Assembly: GCA_916048095.2 (NCBI GenBank) | Contig: OU696587.1 | Coordinates: forward strand, 279,001-343,000 | Length of the DNA stretch: 64,000 nucleotides | Source: Sacculina carcini | Taxonomy: Eukaryota; Arthropoda; Thecostraca; Sacculinidae | Reading direction: 5' to 3' | Shown: positions 1 to 11,037 of the stretch, piece after piece | Position numbering within the stretch: position 1 is the stretch's first letter | Layout of the letters: the number at the start of each line of letters is the position of its first letter | Notes under the pieces: model-generated | Database searches by the model: none | What the model was told of the DNA's origin: nothing | Seen by the model: only the letters and a program-made list of their open reading frames with translations | Program-made: the position numbers and the translations under genes

Positions 1-165
1 TATTTTATTCATTTTACCTATTTTATTTATTTTATTTATTTTACTTATTTTATTTATTTTATTTATTTTCTTTATTTTATTTATTTTATTTATTTTCTTT
101 ATTTTCTTTATTTTCTTTATTTTCTTTATTTTCATTATTTTCTTTAATTCATCCAATTTATTTCG
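1..165. repeat. TTTTATT/TTTTCTTT simple repeat
   Basis: Runs of TTTTATT grade into TTTTCTTT. The same tract recurs at about 8030-8170, at the head of the second tandem unit. It marks the left part of unit 1; its true left edge lies outside the window. Confidence 0.9.
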
Positions 166-209
166 ATTATTTGTGTGTAGAGTTTAGTGTTGAGTGAAGA
201 AAGTTATTA

Positions 210-272
210 CCTGGCTGGGATTCGAACCGAGGTCCTCGGGGTTCGAGCAGAGTCTTACGCGGTCCGGCCATT
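210..272 (-). other. tRNA-like (pol III box A/B) segment, unit 1
   Basis: On the minus strand a box B-type GGTTCGAATCCC (217-228) lies about 33 bases downstream of a box A-like TGGCCGGACC (261-270). The T-arm can form 4 of 5 pairs. No full cloverleaf with an acceptor stem is convincing, so this is a tRNA-derived, SINE-like segment rather than a tRNA gene. It is repeated in unit 2 at 8232-8294. Confidence 0.45.
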
Positions 273-746
273 GTAGATGTTCAAGAGAGATGGTTTATAT
301 GTGGTATATATAGTGCGCAAGCACGAGTGTACAATCAATATATAGAATTGTGAGACACTTGTGGCGCACATGATACAATTGTGGCGCATGTATTAGATAT
401 ATTAATGTTTATTATATTTGGTTATGCTAACTAAATTAATTTAGAGTTGTGAGACAAATGCACATGATACAATTGTGGCGCGCGTATTGGGTATATTAAT
501 GTTTATTATCATCATCATCATCATATATTTGCCAAACCCAACATAACACAAACATTCACTCACAAAATACCTGATAATTTGCAATGTAGGATGGCTGGGC
601 ATAAGAAGCCTGGAGGCGTGTACTGCCCTTTTTCAACATACAATATACATTAACATATATAACATATACAACTAATAATAAAAATGAAAGCTTTTTCATC
701 ATGCCACACTGTTAAGATGTTCCCATACGCATAAGCAACATGTGTA

Positions 747-3719
747 TCAATAATAAGTTTGAATATATTGTGTTCTTACTATTTTCTTGAAAGCTGACAT
801 CGATTGGGACATTTTGATTGGACTTGCTAATTGGTTCCAAAGTCGGATTCCTTGATGAAAAAGTGTCAGGTCTCTTGTTTTTGTGCGTGCAAAAGGAACC
901 GCAAATTTGTCCACATGCCTGGGATTTACTTCGAAGTTATTTTGTATATTCCTCGGAAGACGAGTTTTGAATGCATTGAACATTTTCATTAAAGTATTGT
1001 ATTTGATCAGGTCGTCAAATTTCATAATGTTCAGTTGTTTGAACAATGGAGTAGAACGCTCATGTAAGTGTTTATTCATTATTATTCTCAATGCTCTTCT
1101 TTGGGCGATTCTTATTGGTTCCAAGTTTGTTGTGAACGTATTTCCCCATATTTCGCAACAGTATTGCATATGTGGTTTAAACAGCGTGTTGTATAACTGT
1201 ATATTTATTTTTTTCGAATATATTCCTAGTTTTACTCAATATAAAATTAATTTTGCTCAGATTGGAAGACACTTTATAGATTTGTTCTTTCCAGTTCAGA
1301 GAGCTGTCAAGGATGACTCCTAGAAATTTTGTTTTTTCACTCTTCTCGATGACTGAGCTCCCTAATTTTACGGTACCGACTTGACAGCGAGCCCTTCTAT
1401 TGAATAATACATGACAGGATTTTGCAATGTTCACTGTGAGTTTGTTGGAGATGAACCAATTGTGTATGCTTGCTATTTCTGAATTGATTTTTCCGTACAA
1501 ATTATTGGCACATTTGTCCTTGAAAAACAAATTTGTATCGTCAACGAATACTATTATTTTACAATTTTTTGCCACACTGAAGATATCATTTATATATATC
1601 AAGAAGAGAGTAGGACCTAATACAGAACCCTGGGGCACTCCACATTGTATTGTTCGCAGTGTTGACCGTTCATTATCCAATTAAACATATTGCCTTCTTT
1701 CGGAAAGGTAAGTTGATAGCCAGTCATGTGCATTGCCTCGAATTCCATAACATTGACATTTCTTTATCAGTAAATCGTGATTGACGGTGTCAAACGCTTT
1801 TTTTAGATCGAGGAATACACCAGCAGTATTTTCCTTTTTATCAAAACACTCTGTAATTTCATTGATCATGTCTAGAATAGCGTGTGATGTATCCTTGTTT
1901 GATTGAAAGCCGTATTGATTTTCATTGATTATGTGATGTTTGCATAAGAATTTCTTCAGTCTGTCATTGAATAACTTTTCAAATATTTTCGAAAATGTGT
2001 CTACAATCGATATTGGACGAAAATTTCCTTTGTCAGACCTATCTCCTGATTTAAAAAGAGGAATTACTTTAGCTGTTTTCATCAGCGTCGGAAAAATACC
2101 TGTTGTGATAGATAGGTTGAAAATGTACGCAAGTGGTCTGGAAATATATCTGGAACAACTTTTTAACAGGTTCATACTAATGTTATTGCAATCTGTAGAT
2201 AGTTTACTCTTACTACGTCCAATAACGTTGAATACCTCCCACTCCGTTGCTGGACTAATGAACATTGAGTCGTTCACTTTTTCAACATGCTCTAGAGGAT
2301 TCACGTCAGACACTGGTAATTTGTTTGACAGGTCCACTCCGACATCAACAAAGTAGTCATTCAATAGGTCTGATATAGTACGGACCACATTTGAAGTGCC
2401 CCCGTCGTCTCTTAGTTTATGAATGCGTTCCTTTTTCCGAGATGTCATCTTAATTTCATTTTTTATTTTTGTCCACTTTTCCTTGGCTGAAACCGTTCTA
2501 TCCGCGAAAAACTCACGATAGTATAGTCTTTTGCTCTGAATCACCACCTTAGACAACATATTTTTGTAGGATAAATACAACTTCCTGTGGTCTTCAACTT
2601 TAGTTGTAAGAAATTTCGTGTACAATTGGCGTTTGGTGCGACTAGATATTCTGATGCCTTTTGTTATCCACGGCCTTTTCTGTACTTCTTTCTTTTTCAC
2701 TGTTTGTAGCGGCATGTGATTATCTACTGCTCGCATATGTAATTCAAGGAATCGCTCGTATGTCGTATTCACATTATCACCTTCTATCATTTCCCAGTTT
2801 ATCTGCTCCAGCTCCTGCTTGAGTCGTAGTAATCGCTTAGGTGAATATTTCCTTTTCAGCAAGAGATGTTCTTCTCGTGCAGATTGAGTAATATTAAGTC
2901 TTGTAAAAATTGGGAAATGGTCAGAGATATCCTCGCATATTACACCACTCGTCAATGTACTGGAAACACAATTGGTAAAGATATTATCAATCGAGGTGCT
3001 TGAGCGATGAGTTTCTCTGGTCGCTGACTTTATTAAGGGATAAAAGCCATTATTGGTCATGGTCATGAAGAAGTTTTGCGTTGGCGCGTGGCCTTCAGTG
3101 TTCAACAAATTTATGTTGAAATCACCCATCAGCAGCCAATAGTATAGTAATAGTTGAATGAATATTCAGTCAACTTATTTATTTCCTCAGAAAATGTATG
3201 CACCATTGTGTCTGGTGGTCGGTAAATAAACGACGTTCGTATTTTACGCCGATCAATAGTTATGTCGACTGTAATCATTTCAATGACATCCGTCACATTT
3301 ACGCTGAGACGAGGCACGTGTTGTGATTGGTGTTTCTTGTTGACAAATATTGCAACACCACCACCTCTCTTATCATGCCTCATTTGATGGAAGGCTTCAA
3401 ACTCGTCTATTTGGCATAAGTCAATTGTGCTGTCATTGACCCATGTCTCAGAAACAGCGATGACATCGAAATTCACCTCTAACTCCCTCATCAACGTTGT
3501 CAAGTCATCAATGTGCTTGTTGAGACTGCGTGCGTTTATATGTAACATACTGAAACATTGCGAATTTTTGAATGCTTCATTAAATGTGTCCACCGTGTAC
3601 ACACCAAAGCTGTTATTACTGTTTTCTGTATCATCAATGTCAGCTTTGAATGTTTCCTCGTTAATCATTTTCATACTGGTAATACTCCCGATTGCTAAAC
3701 AGCGTATAGGAACATCCAT
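747..3719 (-). pseudogene. LINE A ORF2: AP endonuclease + reverse transcriptase (broken)
   Basis: ORF2 would nick target DNA and copy the element RNA by target-primed reverse transcription. The endonuclease is seen in MLHINARSL, SETWV, GDFNIN and SDHFP. The RT is seen in VIPLFKSGD, NFRPIS, LDLKKAFDTVNH, GVPQGSVLGP and the catalytic FVDD. Reading is broken by a frameshift near 3129 between endonuclease halves, an in-frame TAA at 1681-1683 just before the GVPQGS motif, and a frameshift near 1175 before the C-terminal CxxxWG region. Full ORF2 length is about 990 codons, normal for the jockey/CR1 group. Confidence 0.88.
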
Positions 3720-3985
3720 TCACAGCGTATAAGAACAAAATATAGCAACAAAATACGATTTGGTAATTTTTATAGCTTTCATACGAAATACAAATATCGA
3801 GCCACTCAAAGGATAGCGGTTCTGTATGCATGCATTTTGCCCTTGAATTATCACTTGCTTTCATATCAGCGCACTCATTGAACCACACGCACACACACAC
3901 ACACAACTACACACCTGCATAGGAGCAACTACGCACACACACATAAGCAACTACTCACACACGTAAGTACGCACTCACAAGCAAA

Positions 3986-3987
<2 letters not shown>

Positions 3988-4049
<62 letters not shown>
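3988..4049. repeat. (CA)n microsatellite
   Basis: About 31 CA units between ORF1 and ORF2 of LINE A; shorter CA tracts lie at 3888-3905 and near 3935. Long open frames across it are repeat artefacts. Confidence 0.95.
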
Positions 4050-4051
<2 letters not shown>

Positions 4052-4315
4052 ACACACAGCACACAACACAGAATATAGTACTGTGCGGCATACAAATTTT
4101 CAGTAGAGACAGTATATAAATCGCGTATCTTATAATCAGACAATAGCCTAATGATGAATTAATATGACTATACAACCTCCAATGAGTTAGAGAAACAATC
4201 AATGATCAATACGGATTGATAAATTGAAATATTATCTATGCTCAATATTTAGTACTAGACAAGACAATTATAATCAAAGCAATGCTCCACGGATGAGCTG
4301 TAATGCTAAACAAAT

Positions 4316-5101
4316 TCACTTATGATGTCTGGTTACCCGTCTGGTGACAGTTCTCCATTGGTGACGGTCCTTGTTCGGCGACTCAGTCGATGCCACAGCT
4401 TGGTTGGCCACAGCCGGCGCACTTGACACTAGTCCAGCCGGGCCAGTTTGCGCAATAACGTCGTCCGTACTGTAGACATTTACCACACGGGCGTTCTCGG
4501 TGAGTCGCATTTTTATTTGGCCGTTTACTGTCCAAGCGGAGTAAAGCTTGCCCTCCCGTTTCATATTTCTGAGCTCGTACATAGTACTGCTGTTGTTTCT
4601 GGTCAGGTGGTCGTTAACATACACTTTTTGTGTCTTCTTGTCACTATTCAGATGCTTCCTCGCTTCAAACACTTGCTGTCTTTTGCGGAGCTTTTCGAAT
4701 TTGACCAGTATGGTGCGGTGTTGACCATCTTTTGGCTGACCGATTCTGTAAACCTCTTCAACATCTTCGGTTGATATATCTGTATTTAGTGTTGCAGAGA
4801 GGCTTTGCACGATATTTTGCGTATCTTCTCCACGCACCTCTTCTATTCCTGATACGCAAAGGTGCTTGCGCAGCATTTGTTGTTCGAGGAGATTTATTTT
4901 TGCTTGAGCTTCACGAAGCTCGCTCTTCATCTCCACCAGTTCTATATCCTTGGCGGACAGAGCCTCATCCACTGCAGCCTTTATCGCCGGTGCCACCATT
5001 TTCTCCTTGATTGCCTCCAAAACTCCCGGACTCATCAGACATTCTTTCAACGCCTCTGACAATTCACCAATGTTTGTCATTGCCGCACAGTTGAAGGACA
5101 A
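4316..5101 (-). CDS. LINE A ORF1: coiled coil + RRM-like RNA-binding protein
   Basis: An open 261-codon frame. Residues about 45-80 are acidic/basic heptads ending in LLEQQM, predicted as a trimerising coiled coil. Residues about 80-180 resemble the RRM-like domain of LINE ORF1 proteins (KHLCVSGIEE, then a VEEVYRIG stretch and ILVKFEKL). A basic C-terminal domain follows. The family coats element RNA in the RNP. A second Met at residue 8 (MTNIGEL) could be the start. It lies about 600 bases upstream of ORF2. A CA-rich microsatellite in the gap is probably a later expansion. Confidence 0.75.
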   Translation of the reverse strand: MSFNCAAMTNIGELSEALKECLMSPGVLEAIKEKMVAPAIKAAVDEALSAKDIELVEMKSELREAQAKINLLEQQMLRKHLCVSGIEEVRGEDTQNIVQSLSATLNTDISTEDVEEVYRIGQPKDGQHRTILVKFEKLRKRQQVFEARKHLNSDKKTQKVYVNDHLTRNNSSTMYELRNMKREGKLYSAWTVNGQIKMRLTENARVVNVYSTDDVIAQTGPAGLVSSAPAVANQAVASTESPNKDRHQWRTVTRRVTRHHK

Positions 5102-5889
5102 TTACAAAAACATAAACTCAAGCACAACTAACACGTCTTCACTCAACCAGTCAGGCAACCACTGACTGTTGATTGTAGGTCGAATTTCACAAATATAAAT
5201 GAATCGCTATTAAAATCCTTAGAAAATAATTTTAGTCAGCTGAGGGTCCGAATGAAATACAGCACGTAATTTACGCTGAAAATGGTTAATCAGCGTTTTT
5301 TAGTAATTTTGATTGGCTGGTTGGCGAACGATTTGAATAAAACGGTTAATCTTCTCGACACTCTCACGGCCAAATCCGAAAATTTGCTGAAACGAAATTT
5401 TGGTGATTTTGATGCAATGGACTGTTTCTACTCACTAACGAAAAATTCATTCTGTCTGCCAAGAAAAACCACTGAAAAGCATTGAAAAAACTGGCAGCAG
5501 TGAAAAAACGTCAATACACTATCACAGCTGCTCTAACACTGAAATTATAATTATATTATGTTATGCTAATTAAATAAATTTAGAGAATTGTGAGACACTT
5601 GTGACGCACATGATACAATTGTGGCGCGCGTATTAGGTATATTAATGTTTTTTAAATTAGTTTGAGAATTAAATTAATTCATAGAATTGTGAGACACTTG
5701 TGGCGCACATAATACAATTGTGGCGCACGTATTTGGTATATTAATGTTCATTATATTAGGTTATGATAATTAGTTGTGTTAAAACAAGTTGATTTAAAAA
5801 TATAATGAAATTAATTTGAAAAATATTTATCAAGTGTGTTTAAACGGGTGAATAGACGGTGGATGGTAGAAGATGTTTATAACAATGAT

Positions 5890-6468
5890 TAGTTCAAACT
5901 GCGCATGCGCAGACGTCAGCGCGGTATCACGTGCGCGGTGCGTGATTGTGCACCATCCAAGGTTATCTTGAGATGGCGCCAGACTGGCGGGGAATTTGTT
6001 TGATGTACTGCGCATGCGCAGACGTCAGCGCGGTATCATGGTGTGTGCATTGCATCAGCCAAGGTGACCTTGAGATGGCGCCAGACTGTCGGGGAATGTT
6101 GTCAATAAACTGCACAGTTGATGACGTTGTATGATAATAGTGCATGCAGCTTCATGTACTTTTACGTTGTGATGGATTGCAGTGCTGAGTCAGCACTGCT
6201 GACGTCAGCACGTTATCATGGTGTGTGCATTGGACCGAGGTCATGGGTACATTGCAGAGTTGCAGAGCTGCTAAGAAAAGCAGAGTTGCTATCACGTGCG
6301 TGGTGCGTGATTGTGCATCATCCAAGGTGACCTTGAGATGGCGCCAGACTGGCGGGGAATGTGTTTGATGTACTGCGCAGTTGATGACGTTGTATGATAA
6401 GAGTACATGCAGGTGCATGTTTTTGATATACTGCGCATGCGCTGACGTCATCATCCAGAGTATATAAA
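5890..6468 (+). promoter_or_regulatory. Repeated CRE-type enhancer and TATA promoter, unit 1
   Basis: Three copies of a roughly 110-bp motif carry GAGATGGCGCCAGACTG (near 5969, 6071 and 6333) with TGCGCATGCGCA palindromes and CACGTG/CRE-like sites. Perfect TGACGTCA octamers lie at 6200-6207 and 6443-6450. TATATAAA follows at 6461-6468, and the first long ORF starts 120 bases later. CREB/ATF-family proteins bind TGACGTCA; that they act here is inference. The same array is kept in unit 2. Confidence 0.6.
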
Positions 6469-6588
6469 TTGTCGAGTCAGTGCGCATCTGTCATTTCGTT
6501 TCATCGTTTGTCGCGTGCGGGTCGGTCTTTAGTGCTCCAGTGTTTTTTCGTGTTTGTTTTATTTGCTGCCATATTGTTTCGGAGAGAG

Positions 6589-7706
6589 ATGGCTGCAAAG
6601 CATCGGTTGAGTGATGAGGACGACGGTTTACCAATGAAGCGTGGAGACACTGCCGAGGTGAGCAATATCCGATGTGGTTTACAAGATGTGAGCTCAAGGT
6701 ACGTTCGGCGATTCAGAGCTCAGGGAAAGTTGTATCACCTGGAGCTGAGCTTTACGGAGCCCGACAACGTCATCGGAGCAATTGCTTCAATTGAAGCGAC
6801 CATTGACGCTGTGGTGGGTCAGGTGCTCCAAGGAGTGGACCCTGACGATTATGTGGGCATTACTCTGCGCAATGCCGACTACAAGCAGGACGCATACCTG
6901 GTGCCTCGGCGCGTCAGAGATTTGGACGCGTCACTTTTGTCAAAAAGGTAATCGTTTTTGTATTTTTATTTAGTTTTATTTACTAGATTATATTTACGAG
7001 ATTTAATAATCAAATTAAAAAATGAATTTGTTTGTTTGTTTGTTTCAAGGCTCGAATCCATCAAACAGTCAAACGCGTCATTCATCAGCTACAACTCCAC
7101 AGTACACCTCCAGTCACACACATCAAACAACAATCAACCATGGATATCGACATTCACGGCGCTGCTAGGCTAAAGCTCAAGGGGGACGTGAAGTCCTGGC
7201 TTACCAACAAGAAATGTTTCTTTCGGATTGCCGGGACTCACTGTCTCCCACGAGCTCTGGCAGCCGCCATATACATACACAACAACACAGACAAAAGAGC
7301 ACGACACCGCCAAGGCATGAAGAGGCTGGAGGAAAGAACATTTCGTTTGATTAGGAGGCGAAACGATTGTGCATGACATCGCAACTGGACTGGACGGCAC
7401 GGATGGGAACAAGGGAAGTGGACATTTTCACACAACACTTGCACGACTACACAGTACACATTTACTCTTCAGAACACATGCACAAGCACGTTAACACCTC
7501 CGGCACGGGAAACACACATCTGTACTTGTATCACACACACGAACATTTTGACGTAATCACCTCTATCACTGCATTCCTTTCCACAGACTACTTTTGCCAC
7601 CACTGTCAAACACCGTACAAAAACATAAACGAACACACCTGTGCCGGGGGCTGCCACGACTGCGGATCACCCACCGGGGTACTTTGTGACATTTGCACAG
7701 AGTGGG
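6589..7706 (+). pseudogene. PolB-like N-terminal gene fragment, copy 1 (two exons)
   Basis: Exon 1 runs from ATG 6589 to 6947 (119 codons plus 2 bases). A 102-bp intron (6948-7049) has GTAATC donor and a T-rich TTTCAAG acceptor; exon 2 starts at 7050. Exon 1 holds YHLELSF and a PDDYVGITLRN stretch. Exon 2 holds HCLPRAL, LYLYHTHEHFDVITS and a Cys/His cluster YFCHHCQTPY...HTC followed by CxxC pairs. This order recalls the N-terminal region of protein-primed family B polymerases of Polintons and adintoviruses; the exonuclease and polymerase domains are absent. Frame changes near 7145 and 7365 are shared with copy 2, so decay or more introns came before duplication. The frame runs into a G tract at about 7707. 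Family assignment is from remembered motif order, not a search. Confidence 0.55.
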
Positions 7707-7741
7707 GGAAGGGGCGAGGGAGGGGGGTGGGGGGGGGGGGG
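7695..7741. repeat. G-rich tract, unit 1
   Basis: Interrupted G runs ending in 13 G (7729-7741) truncate the PolB-like frame. Unit 2 has a pure 34-G run at the same place. Confidence 0.9.
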
Positions 7742-8040
7742 TGGCACACCCCTTAGTACACCCGGATACTTAGTACTTAGTACTTTGCACACCCGGGGTA
7801 GGCCCCGCCCCTTATGACGTCATTTTGCACACTCAGGTGGCGCCCTCTATACCTAACCAGTGGTGTGCACTATACCGAAAGTGGCACCCTATATACCTCA
7901 CTAGTGACGCCCTCTATACTTGACCAGTGTCACCGCCTATGCCTGAACTGACCGGAAGTGGTGCCATCTATGGTGAGCGTGAACGTACCTGTGAACGTAG
8001 CAGCGATATCTATACATATTTGAATCAATTTATGTAATTT
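7742..8040. repeat. Unit 1 3' segment, non-coding
   Basis: Short internal repeats (TAGTAC, CTATACCTxACxAGTG, GGCGCCCTCTATAC) and a TGACGTCA near 7816. No coding signal seen. Matched at 10698-11000 in unit 2. Confidence 0.6.
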
Positions 8041-8231
8041 ATTTTATTTTATATATTTTATATATTTTATTTTATTTATTTTATTTATTTTATTTATTTT
8101 ATTTATTTTATTTATTTTATTTATTTTCTTTATTTTCTTTATTTTCTTTATTTTCTTTATTTTCTTTAATTCATCCAATTTATTTCAATTATTTGTGTGT
8201 AGAGTTCAGTGTTGAGTGAAGAAAGTTATTA

Positions 8232-8294
8232 CCTGGCTGGGATTCGAACCGAGGTCCTCGGGGTTCGAGCAGAGTCTTACGCGGTCCGGCCATT
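8232..8294 (-). other. tRNA-like box segment, unit 2
   Basis: Same box B (8239-8250) and box A-like (8283-8292) arrangement on the minus strand as at 210-272. Conservation between units is just what duplication gives and does not prove function. Confidence 0.45.
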
Positions 8295-8869
8295 GTAGAT
8301 GTTCAAGAGAGATGGTTTATATGTGGTATATATAGTGCGCAAGCACGAGTGTACAATAAATATATAGAATTGTGAGACACTTGTGGCGCACATGATACAA
8401 TTGTGGCGCACGTATTAGGTATATTAATGTTTATTAAATTTGGGTATGCTAACTAAATTAATTAGAGTTGTGAGACAAATGCACATGATACAATTGTGGC
8501 GCGCGTATTGGGTATATTAATGTTTATTATATTATGTTATGCTAATTAAATAAATTTAGAGAATTGTGAGACACTTGTGACGCACATGATACAATTGTGG
8601 CGCGCGTATTAGGTATATTAATGTTTTTTAAATTAGTTTGAGAATTAAATTAATTCATAGAATTGTGAGACACTTGTGGCGCACATAATACAATTGTGGC
8701 GCACCTATTTGGTATATTAATGTTTATTATATTAGGTTATGATAATTAGTTGTGTTAAAACAAGTTTATTAAAAAATATAATGAAATTAATTTGAAAAAT
8801 ATTTATCAAGTGTGTTTAAACGGGTGAATAGACGGTGGATGGTAGAAGATGTCTATAACAATGATTTGT

Positions 8870-9443
8870 TCAAAGTGCGCATGCGCAGACGTCAGCACGG
8901 TATCACGTGCGCGGTGCGTGATTGTGCACCATCCAAGGTTACCTTGAGATGGCGCCAGACTGGCGGGGAATGTGTTTGATGTACTGCGCATGCGCAGACG
9001 TCAGCGCGGTATCATGGTGTGTGCATTGCATCAGCCAATGTGACCTTGAGATGGCGCCAGACTGTCGGGGAATGTTGTCAATAAACTGCACAGTTGATGA
9101 CGTTGTATGATAATAGTGCATGCAGCTGCATGTACTTTTACGTTGTGATGGATTGCAGTGCTGAGTCAGCACTGCTGACGTCAGCACGTTATCATGGTGT
9201 GTGCATTGGACCGAGGTCATGGGTACTTTGCAGAGTTGCAGAGTTGCTAAGAAAATCAGAGTTGCTATCACGTGCGTGGTGCGTGATTGTGCATCATCCA
9301 AGGTGACCTTGAGATGGCGCCAGAAGGCGGGGAATGTGTTTGATGTACTGCGCAGTTGATGACGTTGTATGATAAGAGTGCATGCAGGTGCATGTTTTTG
9401 ATATACTGTGCATGCGCTGACGTCATCATCCAGAGTATATAAA
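8870..9443 (+). promoter_or_regulatory. Repeated CRE-type enhancer and TATA promoter, unit 2
   Basis: Same array as unit 1: GAGATGGCGCCAGA copies near 8945, 9047 and 9312, TGACGTCA at 9418-9425, TATATAAA at 9436-9443. One copy has lost bases near 9325. Confidence 0.6.
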
Positions 9444-9534
9444 TTGTCAAGTCAGTGCGCATCTGTCATATCGTTTCATCGTTTGTCGCGTGCGGGTCGC
9501 CATATTGTTTGCTGCCATATTGTTTCGGAGAGAG

Positions 9535-10660
9535 ATGGCTGCAAAGCATCGGTTGAGTGATGAGGACGACGGTTCACCAACGAAGCGTTGAGACACTGCC
9601 GAGGTGAGCAATATCCGATGTGGCTTACAAGATGTGAGCTCAAGGTACGTTCGGCGATTCAGAGCTCAGGGAAAGTTGTATCACCTGGAGCTGAGCTTTA
9701 CGGAGCCCGACAACGTCATCGGAGCAATTGCTTCAATTGAGGCGACCATTGACGCTGTGGTGGGTCAGGTGCTCCAAGGAGTGGACCCTGACGATTATGT
9801 GGGCATTACTCTGCGCAATGCCGACTACAAGCAGGACGCATACCTGGTGCCTCGGCGCGTCAGAGATTTGGACGCGTCACTTTTGTTAAACAGGTAAGCG
9901 TTTTTGTATTTTTATTTAGTTTTATTTACTAGATTTTATTTACGAGATTGAATAATCAAATTAAAAAATGAATTTGTTTGTTTGTTTGTTTCAAGGCTCG
10001 AATCCATCAAACAGTCAAACGCGTCATTCATCAGCAACAACTCCACAGTACACCTCCAGTCACACACATCAAACAACAATCAACCATGGATATCGACATT
10101 CACGGCGCTGCTAGGCTAAAGCTCAAGGGGGACGTGAAGTCCTGGTTTACCAACAAGAAATGTTTCTTTCGGATTGCCGGGACTCACTGTCTCCCACGAG
10201 CTCTGGCAGCCGCCATATACATACACAACAACACAGACAAAAGAGCACGACACCGCCAAGGCATGAAGAGGTTGGAGGAAAGAACATTTCGTTTGATTAA
10301 GAGGCGAAACGATTGTGCATGACATCGCAACTGGACTGGACGGCACAGATGGGAACAAGGGAAGTGGACATTTTCACACAACACTTGCACGACTACACAG
10401 TAAACATTTACTCTTCAGAACACATGCACAAGCACGTTAACACCTCCGGCACGGGAAACACACATCTGTACTTGTATCACACACACGAACATTTTGACGT
10501 AATCACCTCTATCACTGCATTCCTTTCCACAGACTACTTTTGCCACCACTGTCAAACACCGTACAAAAACAAAAACGAACACACCTGTGCCGGGGGCTGC
10601 CACGACTGCGGATCACCCACCGGGGTACTTTGTGACATTTGCACAGAGTGGGGGAAGGGG
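9535..10660 (+). pseudogene. PolB-like N-terminal gene fragment, copy 2
   Basis: Same two-exon layout as copy 1: exon 1 9535-9893, a 102-bp intron 9894-9995 with consensus CAG/GTAAGC donor, exon 2 from 9996. A TGA replaces the Gly codon about 19 codons after the start, so only an internal Met could start the rest. The zinc-cluster segment (YFCHHCQTPYKNKNEHTC) is kept. The frame ends in a 34-G run. Assignment to protein-primed PolB relatives rests on motif order only. Confidence 0.55.
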
Positions 10661-10661
10661 C

Positions 10662-10663
<2 letters not shown>

Positions 10664-10697
<34 letters not shown>
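10664..10697. repeat. 34-bp poly-G tract
   Basis: An uninterrupted run of 34 G after GGGGAAGGGGCGA; the matching spot in unit 1 has a broken run. Such tracts are prone to assembly and sequencing error. Confidence 0.95.
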
Positions 10698-10699
<2 letters not shown>

Positions 10700-11037
10700 T
10701 GCACACCCCTTAGTACACCCGGATACTTAGTACTTTGCACACCCGGGGTAGGCCCCGCCCCTTATGACGTCATTTTGCACACTCAGGTGGCGCCCTCTAT
10801 ACCTAACCAGTGGTGTGCACTATACCGAAAGTGGCACCCTCTATACCTCACTAGTGACGCCCTCTATACTTGACCAGTGTCACCGCCTATGCCTGAACTG
10901 ACCGGAAGTGGTGCCATCTATGGTGAGCGTGAACGTACCTGTGAACGTAGCAGCGATATCTATACATATTTGAATCAATTTATGTAATTTCTTTTATATA
11001 TTTTATATAGACAGTTTCTTTCCGGTTCGTCACGACG

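Larger units (their letters stand above)
1..509. repeat. Left part of tandem unit 1
   Basis: This segment matches about 8030-8530 almost base for base: pentamer tract, tRNA-like box, then tandem copies of an AT-rich motif ending TGTGGCGC...TATTAATGTTTATTA. Homology to unit 2 stops at 509, where a LINE begins, and resumes at 5549. The unit was therefore whole before the LINE inserted. Confidence 0.85.
510..5548 (-). mobile_element. LINE A (jockey/CR1-type non-LTR retrotransposon), full-length but decayed
   Basis: A two-ORF LINE on the minus strand: 5' UTR about 5102-5548, ORF1 4316-5101, ORF2 747-3719, and a 3' UTR ending in a (GAT)n tail (CATCATCATCAT on the plus strand at 510). The empty site is preserved in unit 2 near 8521-8541. 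Comparing the two gives a 5-bp duplication ATTAT, although in AT-rich sequence. ORF2 carries several lesions, so this copy cannot move by itself. Confidence 0.85.
5549..8040 (+). repeat. Right part of tandem unit 1 (promoter + PolB-like gene fragment)
   Basis: Matches 8521-10990 at high identity, with small indels such as a ~30-bp leader segment near 6520 absent from unit 2. With 1-509 it forms one ~2.98-kb unit directly followed by unit 2. Contents in order: AT-rich TGTGGCGC repeats, CRE-rich promoter, TATA box, spliced gene fragment, G tract, and a 3' segment of short repeats with CTATACC and GGCGCCCTCTATAC motifs. Confidence 0.85.
8041..11008 (+). repeat. Tandem unit 2 (complete)
   Basis: A complete second copy of the unit, joined head-to-tail to unit 1 at the pentamer tract. 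It ends near TATATTTTATATAGACAG at about 11008, where gypsy integrase sequence begins. The interval between matching points is 2946-2976 bases. It holds the uninterrupted target site of LINE A near 8521-8541, which dates that LINE after the tandem duplication. Confidence 0.85.

Noticed and set aside
210-272. True tRNA gene
   Set aside because: Box A and B fit only loosely and no complete cloverleaf with acceptor stem could be drawn.
3661-4202. Val/Cys-rich frames between the LINE A ORFs
   Set aside because: Artefacts of the CA/GT microsatellite.
10512-10740. Poly-proline and poly-glycine frames
   Set aside because: Translations of the G tract on either strand.
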